The position numbers and the translations under genes were made by a program. 14,654 nucleotides of DNA from Pedobacter sp. Its GTDB lineage: Bacteria; Bacteroidota; Bacteroidia; Sphingobacteriales; Sphingobacteriaceae. The stretch is taken from positions 1 through 14,654 of the forward strand of contig SEDG01000092.1 of NCBI GenBank assembly GCA_004295885.1, read 5' to 3'. Below are positions 6,143 to 14,030 of the stretch, piece after piece. Below the pieces are notes generated by a model. The model saw only the letters and a list, made by a program, of their open reading frames with translations, was not told the DNA's origin and did no database searches. Every line of letters starts with the position of its first letter. The first letter of the stretch is position 1.

Positions 6143-8623
6143 ATGAGCAAAGATCAATTTGATTTTAGTCAAGCACTACCAATTATAAATGAAGATACTG
6201 AGTTCTTCCCGTTGATGTCTCAACAAGACGAAGATGAGATGAACAATGAAGAAACACCTGAAATTCTTGCAATTTTACCACTTAGAAATACAGTTTTATT
6301 TCCAGGCGTAGTAATTCCTATTACCGTTGGAAGAGATAAATCCATCAAATTAATTAAAGAAGCTTATAAAGGCGATAGAATTATTGGAGTAGTTTCTCAA
6401 AAAGATGTTTCTATTGAAGACCCAACTTTTGATGAACTAAATAGCGTGGGCACCGTTGCTCATATCATCAAGATGTTGCAAATGCCTGATGGAAATACAA
6501 CGGTTATTATTCAAGGTAAACAGCGTTTCCAATTAGTTGAAGAAGTGCAATCTGAACCCTATATAAAAGTTATTATTGCAAAATTCACGGAAACAAAACA
6601 TAAAGCCGATAAGGAATTTAAAAACCTGGTGGCCTCTATTAAAGAGATGTCATCACAGATTATTCAGCTTTCACCGAACATTCCAAGTGAAGCCGGAATT
6701 GCGCTAAAAAATATTGAAAGTACTTCGTTTCTGATCAACTTCATTTCTTCTAACATGAATGCAGATGTTGCCGACAAGCAAAAAATGCTTGAAATGAGCA
6801 ATCTACGTAAACGTGCAGAAATGGTGATGGATTTGCTAACAACTGAATTACAGATGTTAGAGCTAAAAAACCAAATCCAGTCTAAGGTTAGAGTTGATCT
6901 TGACAAGCAACAACGTGACTATTTCTTGAATGCGCAGTTAAAAACCATACAAGAAGAATTAGGTGGAAATTCATCTGATTTAGAATACGAGGCTTTACAA
7001 GCACGTTCGAAAAAGAAAAAATGGGCAAAACCTGTCGCTGATCATTTTGCAAAGGAATTAGAAAAATTAGGCAGAATGAATCCTGCTGCACCAGATTATT
7101 CTATTCAAATGAATTATTTGGAGTTGCTTTTAGATTTACCTTGGGGTGATTTTACTAAAGATAATTTCGATTTAAAACGTGCTCAAAAAGTACTTGATAA
7201 AGATCACTTCGGCCTTGAAAAAGTTAAACAGCGCATCATTGAATATTTGGCAGTCTTAAAACTGAAAAAAGACATGAAGGCGCCTATTCTTTGTTTAGTT
7301 GGCCCCCCAGGAGTTGGTAAAACATCATTGGGAAAATCTATCGCTAAAGCCATTAATCGTAAATATGTTCGTATGGCGTTAGGTGGAGTTAGAGATGAAG
7401 CTGAGATTCGTGGACACAGAAAAACGTATATCGGGGCAATGCCAGGTCGCATCATTCAATCTATTAAAAAAGCTGGAGCATCAAACCCTGTTTTTGTATT
7501 GGATGAGATTGACAAAGTAGGTTCTGATTTTAGAGGAGATCCTTCATCAGCCCTGCTAGAAGTTTTAGACCCAGAACAAAACAGTGCTTTTAATGACCAT
7601 TACTTAGAAGCTGAATATGATTTGTCGAATGTACTTTTCATCGCTACTGCGAACTCATTAAGTACAATACAGCCGGCGCTTTTAGATCGTATGGAGATTA
7701 TTGAGGTAAATGGTTATACGATAGAAGAGAAGATAGAAATTGCTAAAAAGTACCTTTTACCAAAACAAAAAGAACAGCACGGCTTACAAAATAAAGACAT
7801 CACTTTAAAAAGTTCGTTAATTGAAAAAGTGATTGAAGATTATACTAGGGAAAGTGGTGTACGGGGTTTAGAGAAAAAAATAGGATCATTAGTAAGAGGT
7901 ATTGCAACTAAAATTGCAATGGAAGAACCTTATGAATCAACGTTAAATTTGGCAGATGTTGAACGCATTTTAGGTGCTCCAATTTATGATAAAGACGCTT
8001 ATGAAGGAAATGAGGTTGCTGGTGTTGTTACTGGTTTAGCGTGGACTTCAGTTGGTGGAGATATTCTATTCATCGAAGCAAGCTTAAGCCCAGGAAAGGG
8101 AAAATTAACCTTAACTGGTAACCTTGGCGATGTCATGAAGGAATCTGCAGTCATAGCTCTAGCTTATCTTAGAGCTCATGCCAATCTGTTTGGAATTGAT
8201 AATGCCTTATTTGATCATTTTGATATTCATGTTCACGTTCCCGCAGGAGCTACGCCGAAAGATGGGCCATCTGCTGGTATCACTATGTTAACCGCATTAA
8301 CATCTGCCTTTACCCAACGCAAGGTTAAATCTAATTTAGCAATGACAGGCGAGATAACTTTACGTGGGAAAGTTTTACCTGTAGGCGGAATTAAAGAGAA
8401 GATTTTAGCTGCTAAGAGAGCAAATATCAAACAAATCATCCTTTGCAAATCTAATAGAAAAGACATTTTAGAAATCAAGGAAGATTATATCAAAGACCTT
8501 CAATTCCATTATGTTACCGAAATGAAAGAGGTAATTGAATTGGCTTTGATGAAAGATAAAGTTAAAAATCCTCTGGATTTAACTATTAAAAACAATCAAG
8601 CACCAATTCAACAAAATGCTTAA
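6143..8623 (+). CDS. lon: ATP-dependent protease Lon
   Basis: Lon is a cytosolic AAA+ protease that degrades misfolded and regulatory proteins. The 826-residue chain has an N-terminal substrate-binding domain starting near residue 44 (LAILPLRNTVLFPGVV). An AAA+ module follows with Walker A GPPGVGKT (387-394) and Walker B LDEID (453-457), then the C-terminal S16 protease domain. The catalytic Ser710 lies in KDGPSAGI and Lys753 in GGIKEK, 43 residues apart as in E. coli (Ser679/Lys722). It is longer than E. coli Lon (784) because of an acidic N-terminal extension of about 40 residues and a short polar tail. The last 8 bases overlap the next gene (ATGCTTAA), so the two are co-translated. A sigma-54-like site upstream suggests stress control. 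Confidence 0.98.
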   Translation: MSKDQFDFSQALPIINEDTEFFPLMSQQDEDEMNNEETPEILAILPLRNTVLFPGVVIPITVGRDKSIKLIKEAYKGDRIIGVVSQKDVSIEDPTFDELNSVGTVAHIIKMLQMPDGNTTVIIQGKQRFQLVEEVQSEPYIKVIIAKFTETKHKADKEFKNLVASIKEMSSQIIQLSPNIPSEAGIALKNIESTSFLINFISSNMNADVADKQKMLEMSNLRKRAEMVMDLLTTELQMLELKNQIQSKVRVDLDKQQRDYFLNAQLKTIQEELGGNSSDLEYEALQARSKKKKWAKPVADHFAKELEKLGRMNPAAPDYSIQMNYLELLLDLPWGDFTKDNFDLKRAQKVLDKDHFGLEKVKQRIIEYLAVLKLKKDMKAPILCLVGPPGVGKTSLGKSIAKAINRKYVRMALGGVRDEAEIRGHRKTYIGAMPGRIIQSIKKAGASNPVFVLDEIDKVGSDFRGDPSSALLEVLDPEQNSAFNDHYLEAEYDLSNVLFIATANSLSTIQPALLDRMEIIEVNGYTIEEKIEIAKKYLLPKQKEQHGLQNKDITLKSSLIEKVIEDYTRESGVRGLEKKIGSLVRGIATKIAMEEPYESTLNLADVERILGAPIYDKDAYEGNEVAGVVTGLAWTSVGGDILFIEASLSPGKGKLTLTGNLGDVMKESAVIALAYLRAHANLFGIDNALFDHFDIHVHVPAGATPKDGPSAGITMLTALTSAFTQRKVKSNLAMTGEITLRGKVLPVGGIKEKILAAKRANIKQIILCKSNRKDILEIKEDYIKDLQFHYVTEMKEVIELALMKDKVKNPLDLTIKNNQAPIQQNA

Positions 8624-9464
8624 AAAATTAACGTTTGCTATCCTACTAATTTTTGCAACAAGCGTTTGCAGCTTTGCTCAAGAACAAAAGAGTGAATTTG
8701 GGTTTAAAAGCGATAATGATGCTTATCTATTTTACGGGCAGGATCGTTATTACACCAACGGCTTATTTATCTATTTTCGTCACGCTACCGACCAAAAAAA
8801 GCTTGGAGAAAAATTAGAGAAATTAACTTACGAAATTACCGCTGGTCAGAAAATGTACAACCCAATTTCTGGTTATAGACCTGATCCAAAAACTCAAGAC
8901 AGACCTTTTGCTGGTTATTTGTATGCAGGCGGAAACGTTAATTTATTTTATAAAAAAGAAAGCATTTTAAAGGCAGGTTTAGAGGTAGGCGTTATTGGAA
9001 ACCTTTCTGCTCAATACACGCAATTATTACATCGCTCTGCAAAAAAAGATGTAGACTTCTCTTTTGAAGGATATGCAAATGTAGGAACAACTTATAGTGG
9101 AGCTGGTGCTGGAATATTATTTAGAGCAGGTAGTATTAATCAATTATTCAACTCTGCAGCTACTAATTCGGTAATAAGCAATAACTCTAAAACAGAAAAA
9201 CTGGTTAAAAAAGAGATTTTCTTTTATGCAAAGCCTCAAATTAACTTTGTGGCTTATGATGCTACCATCCAAGGAAGTATGTTTAATGACGATAGTCCTG
9301 TAACTTTTGATGCAAAACCACTGGTTTTTGCACAACAATTAGGCCTTAATTACAGCACACCACGTTTCACTTTTGATTACAGTGTGTTATTTAAATCTCA
9401 AGAGGTAAAAAGTGTTGCAAAGGCGCATCAATACGGAACTATAGCGATGTATTATAGGTTTTAG
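8616..9464 (+). CDS. LpxR-family outer-membrane protein (lipid A deacylase family, DUF2219)
   Basis: A 282-residue protein with signal peptide MLKKLTFAILLIFATSVCSFAQ and an alternating beta-strand pattern ending in aromatic YYRF, as expected for an outer-membrane barrel. It fits the family of Salmonella LpxR, which removes the 3'-acyloxyacyl group from lipid A. The LpxR catalytic Asn, Asp and Thr correspond to Asn34-Asp35 (SDNDAY) and Thr47 (YYTNG). The best candidate for the catalytic His is His139 (LLHRS, after GVIG). The segment after that His appears about 30 residues shorter than I expect for the family, so activity is uncertain. The start overlaps the lon stop by 8 bp, and the stop overlaps the convergent arfB stop. 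Confidence 0.8.
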   Translation: MLKKLTFAILLIFATSVCSFAQEQKSEFGFKSDNDAYLFYGQDRYYTNGLFIYFRHATDQKKLGEKLEKLTYEITAGQKMYNPISGYRPDPKTQDRPFAGYLYAGGNVNLFYKKESILKAGLEVGVIGNLSAQYTQLLHRSAKKDVDFSFEGYANVGTTYSGAGAGILFRAGSINQLFNSAATNSVISNNSKTEKLVKKEIFFYAKPQINFVAYDATIQGSMFNDDSPVTFDAKPLVFAQQLGLNYSTPRFTFDYSVLFKSQEVKSVAKAHQYGTIAMYYRF

Positions 9465-9871
9465 TCTAAAGCTGGCTTTGCTCTATTCTGCTTCTTAACC
9501 GCAGTTACCGATTTATTAGCCAATCTTTTTGCGATAACAGCCTTTGGGATTTTGGTGGGTTTGCGTTTCTTTTGAACGGTTAATGATTTCTTTAACAAAT
9601 CAAGAAACTTGGTAATTGAAATTTCTTTATTAGCCAGCTGACTTCTATCCACCTGAGAAACGACATGCAAATTACCTTCGGTATCTATTTTTGTTTTTAA
9701 TCCTTCTAGCAATAAAGCTTTTTCGTCCTCATTAAATAACAAAGTTTCTTGTACATTAAAAATGAGTTCAACCTTACTAGAAACCTTATTTACGTTTTGT
9801 CCACCCTTTCCGCCGCTGCGAGATGTTTTAAAAGTTATTTCCTTAAGTAATTGTTCATTAGTAGGTGTCAT
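9461..9871 (-). CDS. arfB: Alternative ribosome-rescue factor ArfB (YaeJ), peptidyl-tRNA hydrolase
   Basis: ArfB enters stalled ribosomes that lack a stop codon and hydrolyses the peptidyl-tRNA. The 136-residue length is close to E. coli ArfB (140). The catalytic GGQ loop lies in SGGKGGQNVNKV (GGQ at 23-25). The C-terminal tail from about 97 is strongly basic (KKRKPTK and onward), as required for insertion into the empty mRNA channel. The single-domain architecture excludes full-length release factors 1 and 2. It converges on the LpxR-family gene with a 4-base overlap (TTAG at 9461-9464 carries both stops) and no terminator is seen between them. It is divergent from cmk. Confidence 0.95.
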   Translation of the reverse strand: MTPTNEQLLKEITFKTSRSGGKGGQNVNKVSSKVELIFNVQETLLFNEDEKALLLEGLKTKIDTEGNLHVVSQVDRSQLANKEISITKFLDLLKKSLTVQKKRKPTKIPKAVIAKRLANKSVTAVKKQNRAKPALD

Positions 9872-9875
9872 AGTG

Positions 9876-9883
9876 TAAAGATA
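9876..9883 (-). promoter_or_regulatory. Possible -7 element of arfB, very close to its start codon
   Basis: On the minus strand TATCTTTA matches TAnnTTTG except for the last base and is only 4 bases before the arfB ATG. If used, it would give a leaderless or nearly leaderless mRNA, as proposed for the divergent cmk. The mismatch at a conserved base keeps confidence low. Confidence 0.3.
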
Positions 9884-9933
9884 ATTAGAATTATCCTATT
9901 GTTAATGCACCCACGCCTAATGGAGAACTGTAC

Positions 9934-9953
9934 AAATTGTTAAGCAACAATTT
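9934..9953. repeat. 8-bp inverted repeat in the arfB-cmk intergenic region
   Basis: AAATTGTT (9934-9941) and AACAATTT (9946-9953) are perfect inverted repeats with loop AAGC. The centre is about 40 bases upstream of the cmk -7 box. ATTGTTAA in the left arm also occurs as a direct copy at 9898-9905. It could be an operator for either divergent gene or chance structure in AT-rich DNA. Confidence 0.45.
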
Positions 9954-9979
9954 AGCCATACAATTTCAACAATGATTAT

Positions 9980-9987
9980 TATCTTTG
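9980..9987 (+). promoter_or_regulatory. -7 promoter element of cmk, giving a near-leaderless mRNA
   Basis: TATCTTTG is an exact TAnnTTTG match ending 6 bases before the cmk ATG at 9994. Transcripts of this promoter class begin a few bases after the element, so the mRNA 5' end should fall at or just before the ATG. This also argues against the in-frame TTG at 9985 as the start, because that codon lies inside the promoter. Confidence 0.6.
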
Positions 9988-9993
9988 TTTCAC

Positions 9994-10677
9994 ATGAGAA
10001 AAAATCTGGTTGTAGCAATCGATGGCTATTCTTCTTGCGGAAAAAGCACCTTGGCAAAAGCACTAGCTAAAAAATTAGGTTTTATATATATCGATAGTGG
10101 CGCAATGTACAGAGCAGTTACTTTGTTCTTCATTCGCAACAAAGTTGATATGACCAATCAAGAAGCCATTAATGATGCGCTACACCATATCGAGTTAAAT
10201 TTTCATTCAAGAGATTATGAATCTCATATCCTTTTAAACGGCGAAGAAGTTTCTGAAGAAATTAGGCAAATGCCAGTTTCTGAAAACGTAAGTGAAGTAT
10301 CGGCTAACAAGCAAGTTCGTCATGACATGGTGAAACAGCAACAGAGAATGGGAAAATCTAAAAACATAGTAATGGATGGCCGTGATATTGGAACTGCTGT
10401 TTTTGAAGATGCCCAGGTTAAGTTTTTTATGACTGCCGATCCTAAAATCAGGGCCGAACGGAGGTACAAAGAATTGTTATCCAAGGGTGATAATGTGACA
10501 ACCTTAGAAGAAGTTTTCGAAAACCTAGCGCATAGAGATTATGCAGATACCACCAGAAAAGAAAGTCCGTTGGTTAGAGCTGAAGATGCCATTATTTTAG
10601 ATAATACCGACCTTACGCAAGAAGAACAGCTTGATTTTGCATTGGAAAAAGTAAACCCATTTTTAGAAAAAATTTAA
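9994..10677 (+). CDS. cmk: Cytidylate kinase
   Basis: Cmk phosphorylates CMP and dCMP with ATP in the cytosol. The 227-residue protein has the P-loop GYSSCGKST (11-19), the NMP-site motif DSGAMYRAVT, the CMP-recognition segment MDGRDIGTAVF and the lid region DPKIRAERRYKEL, all in family order. The start is set at ATG 9994 rather than the in-frame TTG at 9985, because the TTG lies within the -7 box TATCTTTG and the P-loop then falls at the usual distance from the start. It is divergent from arfB by 122 bp and followed after 51 bp by a DUF1080 gene. In many bacteria rpsA follows cmk directly; here it appears about 3.9 kb later. Confidence 0.97.
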   Translation: MRKNLVVAIDGYSSCGKSTLAKALAKKLGFIYIDSGAMYRAVTLFFIRNKVDMTNQEAINDALHHIELNFHSRDYESHILLNGEEVSEEIRQMPVSENVSEVSANKQVRHDMVKQQQRMGKSKNIVMDGRDIGTAVFEDAQVKFFMTADPKIRAERRYKELLSKGDNVTTLEEVFENLAHRDYADTTRKESPLVRAEDAIILDNTDLTQEEQLDFALEKVNPFLEKI

Positions 10678-10728
10678 TCTCACCCACCTTATTAAATAAT
10701 TTGGTATTTTGCTGCGAAATATAATCGC

Positions 10729-11565
10729 ATGAAATTAAATCCGTATTTAAGACTATTTACCCTAGCTTCCTTACTATTTTTCACTTCAGCTTGTCAGGCT
10801 CAAAAAGGCTGGATAAATTTATTTAATGGTAAGGATCTAAAAGATTGGACCGTTAAAATTGCCAAACACGAAGTTGGAGAAAACTATGCCAATACATTCA
10901 GGGTAGAAAACGGCGTAATGAAAGTAAGTTATGATGGTTATGAAAATTTCGACAAACAATATGGACATATTCATTATAAAAAACCATTTTCTTATTATTT
11001 ATTAAAGGTAGAATATCGTTTTGTTGGCGAACAAGCTAAAGGTGGCGAAGGCTGGGCGACTAGAAATAGCGGTGCGATGTTACATGGTCAAGATCCAAAA
11101 ACAATGTTAAAGGACCAAGATTTTCCTATTTCTATTGAAGGGCAATTACTGGGTGGCGATGGTGTACACGAACGACATACCAGTAATGTTTGCACCCCAG
11201 GCACAACTATTTACATGGATGATAAACTGACGGTAGCGCATTGTCTAGAATCTAATTCCAAAACTTTCCATGGCGAACAATGGGTTACTGCAGAGTTTTT
11301 AGTTCTAGGAGATTCCGTTATACAGCACTATGTGAATAAAGAGTTAGTGCTAACCTACACCAAGCCGCAAATTGGAGGTGGTAGTGTAAGCAATTACGAC
11401 CCTGAAGTTAAACAAGATGGAAAACGTTTAACTGGCGGATACATTTCTTTACAGAGCGAAAGCCACCCTATTGAATTTAGAAAAGTAGCTTTGTTTGATT
11501 TGGCTCCCTATGCAAAGGATAAAGCTAAGCTCGAAAAAATAATTACTAAGATAAAAACAGAGTAA
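10729..11565 (+). CDS. DUF1080 (3-keto-disaccharide hydrolase domain) secreted protein
   Basis: A 278-residue exported protein. The N-terminus is a signal peptide ending FFTSACQAQ, which could be lipid-anchored at Cys22 or cleaved after the AQ. The mature chain opens with GWINLFNGKDLKDW, the hallmark of DUF1080 (PF06439), a concanavalin-like beta-sandwich. It contains NSGAMLHGQD and ends the domain with GGYISLQSESHPIEFRKV, also typical. Some members hydrolyse 3-keto glycosides, but the domain is also present in many Bacteroidota sugar-processing proteins with untested activity, so the substrate is unknown. It lies 51 bp after cmk and 50 bp before the broken TPM gene, on the same strand. No polysaccharide-utilisation partners such as SusC/SusD are in view. 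Confidence 0.92.
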   Translation: MKLNPYLRLFTLASLLFFTSACQAQKGWINLFNGKDLKDWTVKIAKHEVGENYANTFRVENGVMKVSYDGYENFDKQYGHIHYKKPFSYYLLKVEYRFVGEQAKGGEGWATRNSGAMLHGQDPKTMLKDQDFPISIEGQLLGGDGVHERHTSNVCTPGTTIYMDDKLTVAHCLESNSKTFHGEQWVTAEFLVLGDSVIQHYVNKELVLTYTKPQIGGGSVSNYDPEVKQDGKRLTGGYISLQSESHPIEFRKVALFDLAPYAKDKAKLEKIITKIKTE

Positions 11566-11615
11566 AGCGTATTCAATTCAATCTTCCCTAGAGATTAATT
11601 TAAACCAAACTCTTC

Positions 11616-12002
11616 ATGAAGAAATTCCATTTGCTTATTTGCTTTTTAGCAATGAGCTTAATTACCATAGCTCAAAAACGCTATACTGTAGACCAAATTC
11701 CAAGTCCAAAATTAGCTGGTCAAGATTACTTTGTAAGTAATCCAGACGGGATTTTAAGCAACGTTACAGGCTTAAATGAAACTCTAGTTAAACTAGAACA
11801 AGATACAAAGGTAGAGTTTGCCGTTGTTATGGTTAACGATTTCGATGACAACCAAGAAGATTTCGAGTTTGCCAAAGCGATATTTGACAAATGGAAAATT
11901 GGGAAAGCTGGAAGTAACAATGGTTTGCTCCTCTTCATCTCAATCGATAGAAGAAAATATAGGTTTATTAGTGGTTCTGGCGTAGAAGGCTTATGGCTAT
12001 GA
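11616..12002 (+). pseudogene. TPM-domain protein, N-terminal fragment of a broken gene
   Basis: This 128-codon fragment has a signal peptide (MKKFHLLICFLAMSLITIAQ) and the front of a TPM domain from about residue 38. Visible features are DGILSNVTGLNETLVKLEQD, the central strand VEFAVVMVND, FAKAIFDKWKIGK and NNGLLLFISIDRRKYRFISG. TPM domains normally continue with a glycine-rich loop, a LPD motif and a further 30-40 residues. Here the frame runs from SGVEGLWL straight into TGA. The remaining membrane and Gly/Ser-rich part of such proteins is found next door in another frame (to 12798). The gene therefore appears to have lost an internal segment and its frame together. A stable truncated secreted product cannot be excluded. 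Confidence 0.82.
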
Positions 12003-12798
12003 AGCTGTCTACATAAATGGTTGCGTCGGTATTTTCTTTTTTATATTCATTTCTGTATTCGTTTTGGTATTTTTTGGTGGTTTTGGGGTTTTTGAGAGTT
12101 TAAAAGTTAGCCACATTCCTTATATTTTATATGCTTTGTTAGCTGTAGGTCTTTTCTTTAGGTATTATGCCTACGTAGGAAATCTGAGAAGAAAACATTT
12201 TGACGATGAAAATTTTTTAGAGGCGGTTAAGGAATTCCATTCTAACTATTGGTGGTTAATTATCTTTTCTCCCTTAATTATTATTGCACTTATTATCCAC
12301 GCCTTTAAGAAAGCAAAAACCGTAGAACGATTTAAGCCGATTTTCGATAGCCGAAACATGGAAATGTTCCGTTTGGATAGAGACATTAATTTAGAAGGAG
12401 AACCCTTCTTAACTAAAGGGCAGCGCAAAGAAGAAATCATCAAAGCATATGACTATGACATTTGGGAAAGCGCCGATAAAAAGGAACATTTAATTAAAGT
12501 TTGGCCCGCCGAAGAATACAATAGTTTCACCGAATGCCCATCCTGCAAGTTTAGAACATATCAACTTGGTAAACAAGTAACTACAAAAGCAGCAACTTAT
12601 AGCAGCACCGGCACAGCCAAACTAACAAACGAATGCAATTTTTGCAATCATGTAGAATTTATAAAATGGGTAACATTGGCGCAATTGGTTAAGTCGAGTT
12701 CGTCTGGCAGTTCTTCTTCTGGCGGGAGCTCATCTAGCAGTAGTGGTAGTTTTGGTGGCGGCAGCAGTAGCGGTGGTGGCGCCGGTGGTAGCTGGTAG
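11986..12798 (+). pseudogene. C-terminal part of the broken TPM-domain gene (membrane, zinc-ribbon and Gly/Ser tail)
   Basis: The frame is open from just after a TAG at 11983-11985 to the stop at 12796-12798, but has no ATG until 12358 and only a TTG at 12064, so independent initiation is unlikely. It begins GYEAVYINGCVGIFFFIF, with membrane segments near 12028-12096, around 12115-12180 and at 12250-12303. A soluble part follows with two CxxC pairs (CPSC and CNFC, about 30 residues apart, a probable zinc ribbon). It ends with a Ser/Gly-rich tail of about 35 residues finishing GGAGGSW. TPM-family membrane proteins commonly end in such Gly/Ser tails, which ties this piece to the preceding TPM fragment as one former gene, now out of frame. 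Confidence 0.78.
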
Positions 12799-12866
12799 TA
12801 TATTTATTCACGTTTGTCAACTCGGGCTGTGGTAGGCAGAACACTTTACTATTAATCTTTAATTTA

Positions 12867-12932
12867 TTTCATGAAACCTTTCATCAGCATAAATGTTGAT
12901 TAATTTATGGAGACTTTTACGAGAGGTTTCAT
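12867..12932. repeat. Nested inverted repeats upstream of the SH3b gene promoter
   Basis: ATGAAACCT (12871-12879) pairs with AGGTTTCAT (12924-12932). Inside, CATAAAT (12888-12894) pairs with ATTTATG (12903-12909). TTTCATGAAA (12867-12876) is itself a perfect palindrome overlapping the left outer arm. The right outer arm shares its last base with the -7 element TAAGTTTG. This could be an operator or a structured end of the preceding transcript; it lacks a T run after the stem, so it is not a typical terminator. Confidence 0.5.
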
Positions 12933-12939
12933 AAGTTTG
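12932..12939 (+). promoter_or_regulatory. -7 promoter element of the SH3b-domain gene
   Basis: TAAGTTTG is an exact TAnnTTTG match, 32 bases before the ATG at 12972. No clear -33 TTG box is seen. The element abuts the nested inverted repeat, so a factor bound there could control access. Confidence 0.5.
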
Positions 12940-12971
12940 CAAACAATTCCGATGGCATTTTTAATTTTCCG

Positions 12972-13706
12972 ATGTCAAAAAATGTAATAATGATGAATAG
13001 ATTCTTTTTCCTGCTGCTTTCTTTAGTTCTTTTTTCTTTCTGCGCTGATGGCCAAGATTTATACAAGGTTACAGCTGATAAATTAAACGTGAGAGAAACT
13101 AAAGACCCAAGCAGTAAAAAAATTGGCTTTGTACCGCAGGATGAGAACGTACAGGTATTAGACTCTACAGATGCAAAGTATTTTAAAATAAAGGTTACAA
13201 ATGGCGAAGGTTGGGTTAGTAAGGAATACTTAACCAGAATATCTCCTGCACCCGTTGCGCATGCCCAAGCACCAAAAATTTTAGTAGAGCAGAAAGTAAG
13301 TTCCGATAACTCAAAAATCTATTTTATCGGCTTTATTGTTTTAGTAATGATTGGATTACTATTCTGCGTTTTTAAATTTTTAAATAGCAAAGTGCTAATG
13401 GGAGTTTCTACCTGTATAGTTTTGGCCGTAGGTTATTTATGTTACCTTAATTTTATGGTAGAGAAATCTGTGTCAGGAAAATATGTAAGCACTGGCGATG
13501 GAGAATACCAATCGTTTGAATTTAAACCTCAGAACGCTGTCGTAATAGAAGATTCTTATACAGACACCTTAGTTACCACAAAATACGATGTTGAAGGTGA
13601 CATGATCAAATTCAAACAACAAGAAAACACTATCCTCTTATTAATTAGAGATAACAATACGCTAATTGGAGAAGGATTTACTAGAGGAACTTTTAAAAAG
13701 AATTAG
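12972..13706 (+). CDS. SH3b-domain membrane protein of unknown function
   Basis: A 244-residue protein. Residues 1-28 form a signal peptide (best read from MNRFFFLLLSLVLFSF, so the ATG at 12990 or 12993 may be the real start). Residues 29-90 are a bacterial SH3 domain: YKVTADKLNVRETKDPSS with the LNVRE signature, then GEGWVSKEYL. Two membrane segments follow at about 117-137 and 141-162. A C-terminal beta-rich domain (about 165-244) with the pattern SGKYVSTGDGEYQSFEF and ending GTFKKN may be a lipocalin-like or stress-protein fold, but I cannot name it. With the SH3b part after a signal peptide, it should face the periplasm, where such domains often bind cell wall. It has its own promoter and lies 173 bp after the broken TPM gene. 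Confidence 0.83.
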   Translation: MSKNVIMMNRFFFLLLSLVLFSFCADGQDLYKVTADKLNVRETKDPSSKKIGFVPQDENVQVLDSTDAKYFKIKVTNGEGWVSKEYLTRISPAPVAHAQAPKILVEQKVSSDNSKIYFIGFIVLVMIGLLFCVFKFLNSKVLMGVSTCIVLAVGYLCYLNFMVEKSVSGKYVSTGDGEYQSFEFKPQNAVVIEDSYTDTLVTTKYDVEGDMIKFKQQENTILLLIRDNNTLIGEGFTRGTFKKN

Positions 13707-13979
13707 GGCTTTCAATTCTACATTTTGTGCTTGGCACCAGATAATAACTGAACAAATATACAGCGAAGCCTTTAAGCAAAGAACCGACAATATAACATCA
13801 AGCACCTATTTTTTGGCTGGTGTTCCTCGTTAGCTTCCAAAAGAGCAGCTAGAACCTTTTCTTGATCTAGTATCAGCAAACATAAAAATCTTCGGTTTTT
13901 AAACGAACGAAAACGATAGATAGGTAAAGGTTTGATCTCCAATCACTAAGGTACTGTCCGTATACAATTGAACTTATTC

Positions 13980-14030
13980 AACAGGGACTTAACAGGGACC
14001 CAACAGGGAGTTAACAGGGGGATGACAGGG
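13980..14030. repeat. 11-bp tandem repeat array, AACAGGG plus 4 variable bases, five copies
   Basis: AACAGGG begins at 13980, 13991, 14002 and 14013, with a fifth, GACAGGG, at 14024: an exact 11-base period. The four bases between cores vary (ACTT, ACCC, AGTT, GGAT). The conserved core with variable linker on one helical turn (about 10.5 bp) puts every core on the same face of the DNA. There are no spacers of CRISPR size. Confidence 0.92.

Noticed and set aside
9985..9993. TTG at 9985 as start of cmk
   Set aside because: It lies inside the exact -7 promoter element TATCTTTG and would not be transcribed from that promoter.
12064..12798. Independent gene starting at TTG 12064
   Set aside because: The frame is open upstream to 11986 with protein-like sequence (GYEAVYINGC), and its features match the missing C-terminal half of the preceding TPM gene.
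13753..13760. Minus-strand TATATTTG as an antisense promoter into the SH3b gene
   Set aside because: It matches TAnnTTTG but has no supporting -33 box or gene behind it; in AT-rich DNA such matches occur by chance.
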